Below are positions 26,134 through 38,373 of a stretch of DNA of 64,000 bases, in pieces (within the stretch, counting starts at the first letter, position 1; the number at the start of each line of letters is the position of its first letter). Both the position numbers and the translations under genes were made by a program. A model generated the notes under the pieces. That model did no database searches and was not told the origin of the DNA. It saw nothing but the letters and a program-made list of their open reading frames with translations. The stretch comes from Rhizopus arrhizus (taxonomy: Eukaryota; Mucoromycota; Mucoromycetes; Mucorales; Rhizopodaceae), in contig JAKZZE010000015.1 of NCBI GenBank assembly GCA_024220505.1, positions 558,001-622,000 of the forward strand, read 5' to 3'.

Positions 26134-27601
26134 CTACATCAAAATACAAGAATGATGATGATTGTTTAAAGTATCTTTTGATGGTTGTCTATGATTGTGA
26201 TGACATGTTTTATCCAATTCATAAAATATAATATATGCATTCTCTGCTAAATCTGCAAACATCTTTGTATTTTCTTTTATCAGTGACACTCTATTCTCTT
26301 TATTCATGTCATCTAATTTGATCCAATTGTCTACTTGTCTTGAATAAGCAATATAATGTCCTGAATAAGGTGAACTTCCTTTATGACAGACCGCACTCTT
26401 TAAATAAAGTGTCCAATCTACCATTTGTCCACAAGTAGGACAGACTGGATCATCCATATTTTGATTGATAAATCGATTAAAGTCAATACTGGATGGAATA
26501 TCAATCATCTGCTTATTCTTCTTCATCTGTCCATCTTCATATTTATATCTCTTTAGCACAATAGGTAATATCATGTGTGTGTCTGGAAAGGAAGAATCGA
26601 GTTGGGTCTTGATGGATTCTCCTTGTTCATTGATTGCGCTATAAAACGGTAATAACTCTAATACTTGCCATGCTATCACTTCTCTTTCAACATTACTCGC
26701 TGACAATTTCTTTTTTTCATGTGGAAAAGTAGGTGAAGATGCCACATTCTCCAAGATGTCACTGTTATCAATCTCTCTTCTTATGCCAGTAATCACATTA
26801 TTATAAAAATAATCAAGCAACATATCTTCCAGTCTTAACCTCTCCAATTCACTCTCTGGTATCGATAAACTCAGTGTTCTATCCGTCATCACCCTATCAT
26901 CATCCATATCATGATTCGCTCCATGAAATAATCTGATTTGAAACTATCAAAGGTGAATCCTTGGCCGACAATCCTTTTTTCTTTTGGTAACTTACAGGTA
27001 AATAAGGTAAATCAAATGTTTCGGTAATAAACATGAATAGTTCACTCGTATCCTCTTGTGCCCAGTGTCCTTCATCATCCTTTCCATGCCAATTTGCTTC
27101 TTCTAATACTTTTCTAAACCAGTGTACATAACTAGCACTGATAAAATGTCCCTTTCTCATCTTGTTTATAAATAATCGCATGACTGTCTGTAACTTGACT
27201 TTGGTTTCATCATTTGATATATCATAAGTCAAGAGAGGATCAAAGGTAGTATTAGAAATGTACATTGCAAACAAGAGTGCGTCAATATAACAAGATGTGC
27301 CTCCATCGTTCTCTGCTCCTAATATGACTTGTTTTACTGGTGGTGGTTCAATAAGAATACCATGTGAAGCTTCTTCATAATCAGATAAATCAGATAATGC
27401 TCTTTTCGTATCCCACTCATTGTCTTCTAATAAACTCTCAAAGATATCAGAATCAAGTTCAAGTGAAAAGTATTGTTTGGCATAATTCGATAGAAAAGTA
27501 ATCTTTCCTTGTTGATCTTCACTTTTTTTTCTTTCAGAATGTCTTTTATGTCCAAGAAGATGCCAAAACCAATCTCTCTTTCGTCCATGTCTTTTTTCCA
27601 T
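26134..27601 (-). CDS. Divergent ubiquitin carboxyl-terminal hydrolase (USP family) with C-terminal CaaX-like tail
   Basis: Exons 27601-26996 and 26943-26134 give 471 residues. After a basic N-terminus there is a UBA/CUE-like helical stretch (FESLLEDNEWDTKRALSDL, about 54-72). The cysteine box GGTSCYIDALLFAMY has catalytic Cys104. The histidine box SGHYIAYSRQVDNW has His398, with a following Asp (IKLDDM) completing the usual USP triad. A CPTC pair precedes the His box. The family removes ubiquitin from substrates. The protein ends in SCILM, which matches a Cys-aliphatic-aliphatic-X prenylation motif, so membrane attachment is possible. It is shorter and more divergent than standard fungal Ubp enzymes; I cannot assign an orthologue. 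The intron boundary was read from GTAAGT and TTTGATAG. Confidence 0.88.
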
Positions 27602-27714
27602 CACTAAAATAATAATAAAGAAAAAAAAAAGGGGGAGGGACAACCAGTGAATCGGAATTTGAATAAAAGACGAGCTTTTTTTTTATTTTATTTTTTTTTT
27701 TTTTATTTTTTTTT

Positions 27715-28299
27715 TTATTTTTTTAGATGGTTGAGTTCATTTAATAATTCAATTTTTTCCTTTTCCATTAAAATTTCTTTTTCATGCATTATTTTGATAT
27801 GTTCTAGTGCTACAGTGATTTAATTAATAAACAGTAATTAAATGATATGAATACCTTTGCTTAATATTTCCCATTTACTCGTCCTTAATCCTTTCTCGAA
27901 TGGTAATAAATCTCTTAGGTCATCAAATAAATCTCTCATCTCCTTTCTTCTCTTTCTTTCTGCTAATTTATGATTGATCCTTAGTTCGGGTGATCGAGAA
28001 TAAGGTGCTTGTTCACTTCCTCTTCTACTTTTTGATGAATGTTGATATTCATTGATTGTTAAATGAGATATGGACGGAAGTGATTCTCTTCTCCAAAAGA
28101 TACTTTCTTCTTCTTCTTCAACTATAGAAGATCGTCTGGATAATGATGGTAGATGATGTGATATGTGAAGAGCAGGGTCTGTAAATGATCCTCTACGATG
28201 ATTTATATCATTTGATAAAGGATATAACCTTCGACCTTCAACAATACTCTGTCTTCTTTCTTTTATTGGTTCAAAATAAGTTTCGGTTGTTATGAGCAT
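27715..28299 (-). CDS. Basic helix-loop-helix (bHLH) transcription factor
   Basis: Exons 28299-27855 and 27809-27715 join to 179 residues. The bHLH lies at the C-terminus. Its basic region is INHKLAERKRRKEMRDL, with the H-x3-E-x3-R pattern (here followed by R) that contacts E-box DNA (CANNTG, typically CACGTG). It is followed by helix 1 (FDDLRDLLP), a loop, and helix 2 running into a Leu/Met/Glu-rich heptad segment like a short leucine zipper. The N-terminal 110 residues are rich in Ser, Arg and acidic residues (RRSSIVEEEEES) and contain several RRxS sites that PKA-type kinases could phosphorylate. The second exon is essential for helix 2. Poly-T sequence surrounds both ends of the gene. The target genes are unknown. 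Confidence 0.9.
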
Positions 28300-28522
28300 A
28301 TGAAAAGAACAAGTGAAAAAAAAAGAAAGAAAAAAAAAAAAAAAAAAGTATGCTTTTATAAACACACACACACACATACACAAGGCACGTGTTGAAATCT
28401 ATTTTGCCACACACCTTGCCACATGGCATGCGTAACTGGTTTCCTTTTTTGTATTTCACGAGATAAATTTCATATGAAACCAAGTTGAGCCAATCAAAGA
28501 TGGCGCATAAGAGTACCTGAAT

Positions 28523-31222
28523 TTATTCACAATCCAACAATACATCATCCATCTTGTGGTTAGTCATCATGTCCACATTGACATCAAATGCTTCTTCATA
28601 AAGATGTTCTGGATCCAATGTTTGCTTTTGTTGTTCAATATTCACTTTGCTTAATTTATTTAAAAATTCTTGTACAAATTCATCTTCCAATCCTCTCTTT
28701 CTTTCTTTTCTTCTCTCTACTTTTTTCACCAGACTCGATATGATCCTTACTGCTTCCATTCGAACCAGTCTGTGTGTATCATTTGCCTAGAATCATCATT
28801 CAACTCTCTCTCTTTTTTTGTTTTGTTTTGTTTTGTTTTCTTACTGCCTGAATTAATAATTCATCTGCATGAATAAAGTGAAAAAAGATCACCTCCTTCC
28901 ACTCCACTTTGCACTCACGCTTCTTTTGTTGCTGCTTTTCATGCTCATAAAGATACCAAAGTTGTTCTATCAACCTACATGCTCTCACACGTACATCTGG
29001 ATCTTGATCATCTACAAGTGTCTTGATAATTTCTGGGCTGTGAATTCATCAGTCTCTTCTTTCCTTTCTTTTGTTTTACACTCTTTACTTGATTGAATTA
29101 GGCTTATTCTCTATTTCCATTTTCATGCCTTGACAAGATCTATTCTCAACCAGACAACATATAGCATCCAGTGTAGCTCTTCTCACAAAGGCTTCTGTGT
29201 CATAAAGTAAACTAGGTAATTGACTAGCCAAGAAATATCGACTTTGTTGATGTTGTTGTAAATAATCCCATCCTCTTTTACTTTTCATCATATTCTATCA
29301 AACTCTATCAAACCATGTCTCACTCACTTTTTGTTACCTCTAATACGTCTACAGCAGATGCCCTTATAAATGGTTCACTATCATTCAAACGATCCAATAC
29401 CTTCAAAGGTAAATTGTATTTTAACGCAAATGTTATTTTACATTCTTGTGTGGGCTATTCTACAGAATTCATATCATCTCTTTTACTTTATCTACTATGT
29501 TACCTGTCTAAATAACTGTCCAACAAAATGTATGGCTGCATCACGTATATCCCACTCGGTATCAAAAAACTTGAGACTTAATGTCTCGATCCACGTATTC
29601 AACCCAGACTATCACACAGTCAATCAATAAACCAATACTTATCATTTCACAACCCATACCGTCTCCATATCCAAATCATTCAAAAACACATCAAATGTCT
29701 CTAATAAAAGTGAGATTCCTTTAGCATCAAATTCATCCTTTTCCATCATGTCTGCCAACAAATGAATGATTCGACTCTTGTCTTTGAATGAAGAAAATAG
29801 GGTTTGCAGCAGTGTAAGCCCGTTTTTCAATACACGATGGTCCATGTAATCACTTTGGTTTTTGAATACAGCAAGAAAGCTTTCGTGAAATTCACTGTCC
29901 TACGTGATGCCTTAGCATGGTGACTTTGTGGGTGTAGAGACCTTACCTGAAGGACAGTGGTCTGGATAAGAGCCAGTTTGTTTAGCGTACGTAAAACGGA
30001 TTGAAGTAAATTGTTTTTATCCCTATTTGATTTCAATGCTAACTTTACCTAAATCATATTCATCAGTTTTCTTTTACTAGTCATGTCTCTTTTTTTTTTT
30101 TTTTTTTTTTTTACGTGGTCAAACTCTGTGTGTGTTTGTCTGCCTAAACAGATGTCTAAAAGAGGTATGAGTATTTGAGTGATGTCTTGCTCAGAAGGTG
30201 TCCTCTTTAATAATTCAAGTGAGGTATCCAATAGACTCGTAGCCGTCATGACTTGATTTATTGATTGAACCAGCATCATTTCTTTAGCCATCTTGATCAT
30301 GATCTCATAAGCACCACTCAATGTTTCTTGTCCATTCAATCCAAGTGTCTTGATAGGATTGGGATCCCAAGAGAACAAGACAGACAAGATCTCAATCACT
30401 CTTGAACATATCATTCGGTTCGTAGAGCACATCAGTGGAATCACAAACGATAACTACCAAAAAATAAGTAAACCGGTTCATGCCAGCCCATGCTCAGGAT
30501 TACCAATCGTGTGCGGTGTAAATAATCCAAGGTTTCCTCGCTGCTCACCACCGACCAACAAAACTCGAGGGCAGCCATGACTTGTGAAGGATTGGATGAG
30601 ATGGAAAGGACCGATTTGATTTGTTCTGCAGGGTCCAAGACGTCCACCAGAGGGCTTTTGAGGACCAAGAGCGTCAAAAACAGTCGACAGGCCTCGGATA
30701 CCACATACGCACTTTGATCTAAAAGGGCCAAGGTGATAAAGGACGCCGCCTCCTTGTTGTCGCATAACCAGCGTTGTCCCTCATCACAAGACACAAAGAG
30801 CTTACAAGCCTGAAGACAGCTACATCGTAGCGCGGGCTCAGACGAACGTAGTCCACCGGTGATCATGCGTAAAAGTTCAGGATGATCTCGTTCCAAGGAG
30901 ATAAAGGTGGATGAACGGCCAAAGTGAACCACTTGGCCCATGAGCCGAATGGATAAAGTAATCACGCGATAATCTTGATCTTTTAATTCACATGCCTAAT
31001 GACGTTTTGTTCAGTATTTGAAATGGAAAACATGCAAAGCAATCTAACGTGTTTCATTTGTTCAAAAATATCAAGCCGTTGAAATGTGTCTACTGCTTCC
31101 GGATAGGTTTCAAGTACCATGATTAAAAAGGAAAGTACTTTCTCAAATAGAGTGTCGTCACTGATTCTCTTTGACATGTGTGGTATCGCTTTAATAATAT
31201 CTGAAGCTCTTTCAAGATCCAT
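28523..31222 (-). CDS. BRAT1-like HEAT/armadillo-repeat protein (Integrator nuclease partner family)
   Basis: Ten exons (31222-31049, 30995-30504, 30453-30115, 30048-29947, 29899-29660, 29608-29504, 29400-29338, 29294-29089, 29037-28845, 28786-28523) join exactly to 725 residues of HEAT repeats. Resemblance to animal BRAT1 is local but repeated. Examples are an N-terminal SDDTLFEKVLSFL, a WDIRDAAIHFV repeat, NDSEPFIRASAV, and DQDPDVRVRACRLIEQLW. The protein ends in DDVLLDCE. Human BRAT1 is about 820 residues and, as I recall, ends in a DC-aromatic tail that enters the INTS11 active site; the penultimate Cys is kept here. BRAT1 works with INTS9/INTS11-type RNA endonucleases in metazoa; in fungi the partner is not established. 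No catalytic motif is present. The orthology is my inference from these local matches. Confidence 0.78.
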
Positions 31223-31359
31223 GATTGATTAACAGTGAAAGAAAGCAGACTTTTTTTTTATCTCTCTCCGCTCGCACGTAAAAAGAAATAGATGAAATTT
31301 TTTTTAATAAAAGTACACATACAATAAATAGTTTACAGCATAAATAATCATTGTCATTT

Positions 31360-32535
31360 TTAGAAATAATCAATGCATTGGGTTGCTATGAATGGGTCAG
31401 GCCAATAAGAGCTCATGAAGCATTCATCATCTTGTAACAAATCAGAAGGCGGTTGCGCAGCATATAAATTAAAGTTTAGATATGGATCCAAGGCAAAGTC
31501 CAGAAAGATATTCGAGTGGTGAACATTGTTGTTGTTGGTATATTGAAGATCGATTGTTTTCATATGTGGATGACAAGAGACAACGGTCGCAGCTTCTTGT
31601 AAACCCTGCAGGATAGGTTGTGATTCGAGATCACTGTCCAGTGGGTTATATTCAGTCGCAAGTAATAGCGATCGTTCAGGCTCATGCATCCAAAAGTCTT
31701 GCAGGATTTCACTTGTACACATCTTCTTTAGCGCTCTGTCCTCGTCCACTGAGCCTATCACCGCACGTTTTCTGTCGTTCTTGATCCGCTTATGGCCACT
31801 CTCATCAAATCGAATCACAAAACTCTTGGGATCTGTCTTGGGGACCTCTTGACTTTCTTGAACTGGCCTGTTTCTGATTCGAGGAGCAGAAAGGAAGGAT
31901 TTGGTCTTTTTGACTTTGTAATCTTCAGGTCTTGTGATGTAAATGTTGGATGCAACCCCTTCTTCTTTGGTTTCAGGATGTCTCGGAACACCTACCAGAG
32001 TCAAGTTCTCCACAAACAACTTTTCTGTCATTGGCCGAAGAGTCCAATAGCCTCCTTTGCCAGGATGAGCTTGGGTCGGACGACGATCGAGTTTGACAAA
32101 CCATTTCTTATTCAGAGACAGGTTGTGTCGTATGGAATTCTATTTGACATGAATACAAGATGGAAACAGACGCATAAAACACATTACCTGCCATCCTTTG
32201 ACTCCCTTTTTATAATAAGGATATACTTCAGAGATCCACTGGTAGATGTCACTCAGTGTCAATCGACCGTCTTTACTGGACAAGATGGCATGAGCAATCA
32301 AGGTGGCATAGGAATAAGGTGGTTTTTCAAAGCGATCCGCTGGTTTCCACCAAGGATGGATCTGTCGTGGCCACTGTGGCCTGGTTCTCGAGGGACACGT
32401 ATGAAGATCATCGTCCTCCTCTTCGAGCTGCATGCCAATAGATTCCATCTTGAACCGAAGTGTATTGGCTTTCTTTACTGATTTCGGCTGTTGATCTTTA
32501 CCTAGTAATTCACGAATAATAGCTAATTGGGACAT
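31360..32535 (-). CDS. Forkhead (winged-helix) transcription factor
   Basis: Exons 32535-32188 and 32139-31360 give 375 residues. The forkhead domain spans about 69-165 and carries the diagnostic [17 protein letters not shown], then [15 protein letters not shown], then [19 protein letters not shown], then GKGGYWTL; the recognition helix is [10 protein letters not shown]. The 48-bp intron interrupts the domain just before that helix. The C-terminal 200 residues are partly basic and then acidic/Asn-rich ([20 protein letters not shown]), consistent with a regulatory or activation region. Fungal forkheads control mitotic gene expression, morphogenesis or sexual development; which of these applies cannot be told. 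No FHA domain is present, unlike yeast Fkh1/2. Confidence 0.93.
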
Positions 32536-32968
32536 TGAGTATATAAAAAAAAGAGGAAGAACCCACAAAAAAAAAGATGGAACAAGAGGGGCAGACTATA
32601 AATACTTTTTTTTTTTCTGTCATGGTGAATGAATTTTCTATATTGTACCACGTTACATTCTATAGCATTATTTTAAAATATCTTTTTTTGTATACAATCA
32701 ATGTCTTGAGCCTCATTGTAAATCTTACTTTCTTTCATAAAAGAACAAAGGTCAAAAGAAGAAAGATTTATATAAAAAGAGAGGGAGAGAGAAATGACTT
32801 TTTTTATAAAGAATCAAGCTTATTTACTGCGTAAAATAACAAAGCACTCGATTTATTCAACAGTCGTGTAACTTTTTTTTTTTTGGTTCCAATTCATTTT
32901 CTTTATATAGAAAAAAGGTTTTTTCAATGGTTTAGAAATCCTATTTATTTTGAGGGACGCATTGTTTT
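32536..32968. other. Intergenic, AT-rich
   Basis: Upstream of the forkhead gene and downstream of the dioxygenase gene. Poly-T and poly-A runs, no exon seen. Confidence 0.4.
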
Positions 32969-33652
32969 CTAAGTAACAAGCACATCACTTCTCAAAACCC
33001 ATTTTTCACCTAGAGTTACTTGCATGGCTTCATGTAGCAAACAGTGTGTGCCGTGTCTGTGAAGTAAAGCCATGCCTCTTGTTGGCTTGACGACAATCGG
33101 ATCCGTCTTGTTTTGATAAAATACTGTTTCACCCCCTTGCATGTCTTCATTCAAATAAATCAAGAGTGTCCATTCTGTCCAAAGACCGGTCCGTTTATCC
33201 TGTACACTCTCGTCATAATGCGCACCGAATGAATGTCCTTTTCTGTACCGGTAAATTCGAATATTCGAGTTGAGGCCAACGGGTCGCCTTGTCACCTTTA
33301 AAGGTCCTGTCAGGTCTTCGAGTCCTTTCCATAAGGCACTGGCCACCTCGGCATCCTCCATTGATTGTCGGTCGTTGTTACGGAACGCTTCACCTCTTTT
33401 GGGACGTGTGGCTGTGTTGACCTTGGGTGGTAGATGGGTGGCAAAGTATGTGATGACCGCTTGACATTCTTTGGCATTGAGGAAATTGGGTATAACATAA
33501 ATCTGATCAGGTTCAAGTTCTTGTATTTCCAAGTAGTTTTTGTTGCTTAGCCTAGGAAACTTGTGCTTATTTTCTATGTCATTGGTATCTTTCTTGGATT
33601 TTGGCATTTGAAGAAAAAAAACAAAGAGAGGCGGCGCATGTTTCGTTGCCAT
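32969..33652 (-). CDS. 2-oxoglutarate/Fe(II)-dependent dioxygenase, prolyl 4-hydroxylase-like
   Basis: A single exon of 227 residues, assuming the first ATG at 33652; a second ATG at 33607 (MPKSKKDTNDIENK) is an equally good start and gives 212 residues. The double-stranded beta-helix core carries the iron ligands in FGAHYDES (His145, Asp147) and LLHEA (His207). Arg221 in EKWVLRSDV is expected to bind 2-oxoglutarate, and RIYRYRKGH precedes the core. This is the arrangement of P4H-type oxygenases. There is no signal peptide, so an intracellular rather than collagen-type ER role is likely. The substrate is unknown; such proteins in fungi modify proteins or small molecules. No intron is needed. 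Confidence 0.9.
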   Translation of the reverse strand: MATKHAPPLFVFFLQMPKSKKDTNDIENKHKFPRLSNKNYLEIQELEPDQIYVIPNFLNAKECQAVITYFATHLPPKVNTATRPKRGEAFRNNDRQSMEDAEVASALWKGLEDLTGPLKVTRRPVGLNSNIRIYRYRKGHSFGAHYDESVQDKRTGLWTEWTLLIYLNEDMQGGETVFYQNKTDPIVVKPTRGMALLHRHGTHCLLHEAMQVTLGEKWVLRSDVLVT

Positions 33653-34424
33653 GGTGAATCATCTTAATTTTAATGACCGATTTTGCTCCATGTTTTTAGG
33701 TTTGCGGAAATCAACCGGATCCAGCTGCCTTACACAAACGACCATCATCCCTTTCCTTTGGCCATTTGTATCTCAATGGCGTAGCAAGGTCCCATCACCT
33801 CAGCTTAGCCGAGGCACAAGAAAAAACACGGCTCATCTACATAGCCTCTTTGCTTAGCAATTGATTAGCCATTTTAGCTTTAAAACGCTCTCTTCAGCTG
33901 TGTACGCAAATAAAAAATTTATTTGGAACATGTATTCAATAAAAAAAAAAGATGTTGAATAGACGATTTCTTTTAGCTTATTTGTAACAGTAGCAAAGTT
34001 TTCGGCTTTTCTTTGTAAACAAATACATGATTCGCTATATACAAGTTGTACAATTTGATCATCTTTTAAGTTCCTCACATGTCATCTAATAAGTGAATTA
34101 TAGATAAGAATGGCTATTGATTTCATTAATTATAAAAATCTTGGTGAATTCATGCGATTAAGTATAGGAGGCAGGGTTTATTTTGTACAATCGAATTTGA
34201 TGCCTTATAGGCAAGGATTTTTGTATATGCTGCTTTTTGTGCTAAATTTGTTCATTTTATATCATATACAACTAAATATGGATTAGACCAAAATAAATAT
34301 AATAATGTATCCACCAATCCATTTAATGAATGCTTGCGGTTAAAAAAAAAAAAACAAGTTTATTTGATTACTCTTTCCTTAAGTGAAAGGAATTATAGTG
34401 TATACATTATCGGAGCACAAGTAT
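33653..34424. other. Intergenic between dioxygenase and Lon genes
   Basis: AT-rich; short ORFs on both strands are unconvincing. No RNA gene recognised. Confidence 0.4.
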
Positions 34425-37147
34425 TTATAAATGACTTTCATAAACACGGGTGTTCCACTTCTCGGAATCATTCATGACCAAGGCAGCTTCCAAGACATCC
34501 CAAATGTTCTTTGCAAAAATAAATTCTATATCTTCCTTTATTTTTTCAGGCACATCTTGTTGTACGTCTTTACGGTTTCGGAAGGGTAAAATGATTTTAC
34601 GGATGCCTGCACGGTGAGCAGATACCACCTTTTCCTTTATACCTCCTACAGGCAAAACTTGTCCTCTTAATGAAATCTCTCCTGTCATGGCTGTAGTGGT
34701 AGGTACGTGATATCCAGAAAAGAGCGAAACAAGAGATGTGACCAAAGTGACACCTATTCATAAATTAGTTTGCGTGGCTCCAACAATGAATCATTTACCT
34801 GCACTCGGCCCGTCCTTTGGAACAGCACCACCAGGGACATGGATATGAACGTCATATTTCTCAACAAGACTCGTGTCCTTTGTTGGTACAATCTTTAGTG
34901 CATAAGCATGAGATTTCACCCATGTCAGTGCGAGCTTTGCAGACTCTTTAATCACATCACCCAAAGAGCCTATCATAATAATGTTAATATGAATATTTTT
35001 CCAAACAAAAAATGACAATTGCTTTACCTGTGAGTTGTAAATCACCACGGCCTGGCATTTTAGTTGATTCCACAAATAATATACCACCATTACCGCTTCC
35101 AGAGTAAGCCAATCCAGTCACAACACCTGGTAGTGCCTCACGTTCGGCCACTTCTTTTTCATAAAACGCCATACCCAAAATCGCTTCAAGGTCTGCCATT
35201 GACACATTTGGGTTATATTTACTTTCTTGATTTGATTCGCGCAAATCAGCCAACTCGACACACTTGGCACGGACAATGGAGGCAATCGTTCTCTCCAGAC
35301 TACGCACGCCGCTCTCTCGTGTGTAATTTTCAGCCACTTTAAGAAATACGTCATCCGACATCTTGACCTGGCCTGACTGCAATCCGTGAACGGTCAACTG
35401 TTTGGGTAATAAGTGGGATTTGGCAATATAGAGCTTTTCTTCAAATGTATAACCGTTCAAGGTAATAATCTCCATACGATCCAAGAGAGGCTCAGGTATC
35501 GTATCAAGACTATTGGCCGTAGCAATGAACAAAACATTGGAAAGATCAAAGGGGACATTCAGGTAGTGATCTGAAAAGCTATTGTTTTGCTCAGGGTCGA
35601 GCACTTCCAAAAGAGCCGCGGCAGGATCGCCATAGTGCGTAGAATGAACAAGTTTGTCAATTTCATCCAGCAAAAACAAAGGATTGTTCACCTTGCACTT
35701 TCTTAGACCTTGGATAATTAAACCGGGCATGGCGCCCACATAAGTTCGTCGATGACCCCTATCATTTATGAATTGAGAAATGCTTTTACCACTAGTCTTT
35801 TATTGTTTACCTCATATCGGCCTCATCTCTTACACCGCCTAATGACACTCGGTGAAATTCACGGCCCAAAGAAGTAGCAATCGATTTACCAAGTGACGTC
35901 TTTCCTACACCAGGTGGCCCAACAAAGCAAATGATGGGTGCTTTCAGATCACCCTTGATCTTCATCACCGAAAGATATTCAATGATACGCTTCTTGACTT
36001 GATCCAAACCAAAGTGATCTTGTTCTAATTTTTCTTTGGCCTTTTTGATATCAATCGTATCTTGAGTTTTTTTATTCCAAGGTAAATCGGCCAACAGTTC
36101 TAAATAATTACGCGCCACAGAGTATTCACTGGAGGCAGGCTGGAGCTTCTTGAGCCGCTTGAGCTCTCTTTGAGCGACTGTAGCGGCTTCCTCAGGTAGT
36201 TCGGCTTCTTCTAATTTTCGGCCTAATGATTCAATTTCGTCTTCATCTTTGACTCCATTACCACCATCTGACTCACCAAGTTCCTTTTTGATGGCTTCCA
36301 GCTTTATAAAATTAACAAATGTGCAATAAAACAGGCTGACATAATTACCTGCTGACGTAAATAGAATTCTCGTTGCTTTTTGGACAGCTTATTTTCTACA
36401 CTTGAATGTACCTGCTCAGATATTTTAAGTACCTATTCACAAGTATGTATATCAACATGACTTGTCACTCTGATAACCAATGAAGCTTACATGCAATTGA
36501 CGTGTCATCCACTCTGAGGCTTTCTCAAGCCGTTTCTTTACATCTTCCGTAGCTAACATGGTCAATTTCTCATCAAATGAAGTTTCAATCACTGTCACCA
36601 ATAAATCAGCCAAAACGGGGGGTGGAACAGAGTCCAATAACTTTGTCAGTTGCTGAATCAAATTTTCAGGCATACGCAGCTCCTTCATCTTCAGCAAAAA
36701 CTCACGTACAAGTGCCTTGAATCGAATCATGTCATCATCTTTATCACTCACCTCTTCATATTCAATGTAGTTTACTTGAGCATACAAAGTATCTTCCTTT
36801 TTTTGAAAGTCCCGTATTTTGAAACGTGAGACACCTTCGACGAACATTGTAAAGGCGCCTAAACCAGCTCGCTGTATACGAAGTATGCGAGCTGCACAGC
36901 CGTAGCCAAATAATTGATCTTTATCTTCTGGTCGGATAAAAACGTCTTCGTTCGTTGAGCTTTTTTCAGATGTCAGCGGAATACAAGCAAGGTAGGTTGG
37001 TTTACGTTGTTCGCTTGAGCGAAGGTGTTTGCGAGTCAAGGTAACGGCATCCTTGCCTCGCATGGAGATCTTGAGAACAACTGAAGGTAATAATACCTTA
37101 TTTTCTAAAGGAATAACAAGCAAGCTGTCTGGAAGTGCCAAGGTCAT
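34425..37147 (-). CDS. Lon protease homologue, peroxisomal type (LONP2-like)
   Basis: Six exons (37147-36491, 36432-36349, 36301-35811, 35758-35028, 34969-34799, 34753-34425) join to 820 residues. Domains in order are the N-terminal Lon substrate-binding domain ([20 protein letters not shown]), a coiled-coil linker, the AAA+ module and the S16 protease. The AAA+ module has Walker [12 protein letters not shown], Walker [10 protein letters not shown] and the [12 protein letters not shown] loop. The protease has catalytic Ser in PKDGPSAG and Lys in GGIKEK. The short N-domain without a mitochondrial presequence, and the C-terminal SHL tripeptide, point to the peroxisomal class; SHL is a variant of the PTS1 signal SKL. 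The enzyme degrades oxidised or misfolded matrix proteins. Confidence 0.95.
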
Positions 37148-37460
37148 GTTTTAGGTGAGAAAAATAAATAGAAAAAAAAAGAAAAAATAGTAATCAAATA
37201 TTACAAACTTCATGTGAAATTATATACGGACATCGCTAGCGGTTTTTGAAAAATAAAATACGATTACTTATGCAATTTTCTTGTTATAATATGTGTTGTT
37301 GTTCTATCCCCTTTATCGAAAAAGGAGGATTAACCTAATGTGAATCAACTATCTTTTTTTTTCGAGTTCTTTGTTAATTTATGCATCTTTTTCTTTTTAT
37401 CATTGCATTCTCCTCTTTTACTGATTTTCTTAATTAATCTCATCTAAAGCATAGAACTCA

Positions 37461-37498
<38 letters not shown>

Positions 37499-38258
37499 TT
37501 GCTCTGTAATTGAAGAGAATGAATTTTTCTGTAAGACGTTATTTTTGAAATACAACCATTTATACTTACGTTAAATTGCATGTAGTTATTTCACTCTCAA
37601 TTTGAGCATTTTTCAGAAATTTTGACGCAAGTTCCAAAAATAAATGGCATGTGTTTCATGTCGTATAAATTATTTAACTATCGTCATATATACATGGGAG
37701 CTTGTAGTGTTTGTTAGCCTATTTTACCGATTTTAGGTTTGGTTTTTCTAATAAAAAAAATCTTGAATTAATTTGATGTGCTGGTAATTTTGTTTAAGCA
37801 TATTTTGTAACGTTGGATGCACCTACAGGAAGTTTTGTACTTACTGGTGCACAATTTTTTAAACTAAAAACTAACCTTGCAGGAGAGTAGTCGGTTTCGA
37901 AGACATTCATTCTGTTGCATTATTTGATCTATCAAGTATTACATAAAACCAGCAGCTTAGGGCTAGTAGGCCTATAAGCAAATTTGCTAGATATAATGTT
38001 AACTGCAATTGGTTGGTGGTACGATTTTATAGCTTTGCGGTTGGCAGCTTAACGTATAGTAATTTGTAAGGAAGTATAAAGTGAAGAAATTTTTATAGTT
38101 TTTTATTTTATAAGCTTCATACAATAATGATGTTGGAGAAATGAGGAGGAAGGGTATTATTATAGGCTCTCAAATCGCATTTAGACTATCAGTTTATATA
38201 CTGCTTTCAGAAAGTAGTGTCGCTCTAACCTGTCGTTTTTTATATTTGAACTGTGTTA
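37148..38258. other. Intergenic, left flank of the Fanzor element
   Basis: AT-rich; contains a T34 run at about 37463-37496. No exon seen. It does not encode the missing 5' part of the LINE found on the other side of the Fanzor element. Confidence 0.45.
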
Positions 38259-38338
38259 CAGTGTTTTAATCTAAAATGAGACGATTTAATAAAATAAATT
38301 AGACACTTTAAAAGATAAGAGACGAACGCCAATATTTT
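38259..38338 (+). repeat. Left terminal inverted repeat of the Fanzor element
   Basis: Roughly 80 bases, matching the reverse complement of 40446-40524 with a handful of mismatches and small gaps. It starts CAGTGTTTTAATCTAAAATG and includes GAGACGAACG near 38323. The gene stops only about 35 bases inside it. Confidence 0.87.
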
Positions 38339-38373
38339 TTGAGACAAGTGAACAAAACAAATTAGACGATTGT

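Noticed and set aside
31792..32481. 229-codon ORF on the plus strand
   Set aside because: Lies antisense to the forkhead gene, spans its intron and has no domain; a shadow of real coding sequence.
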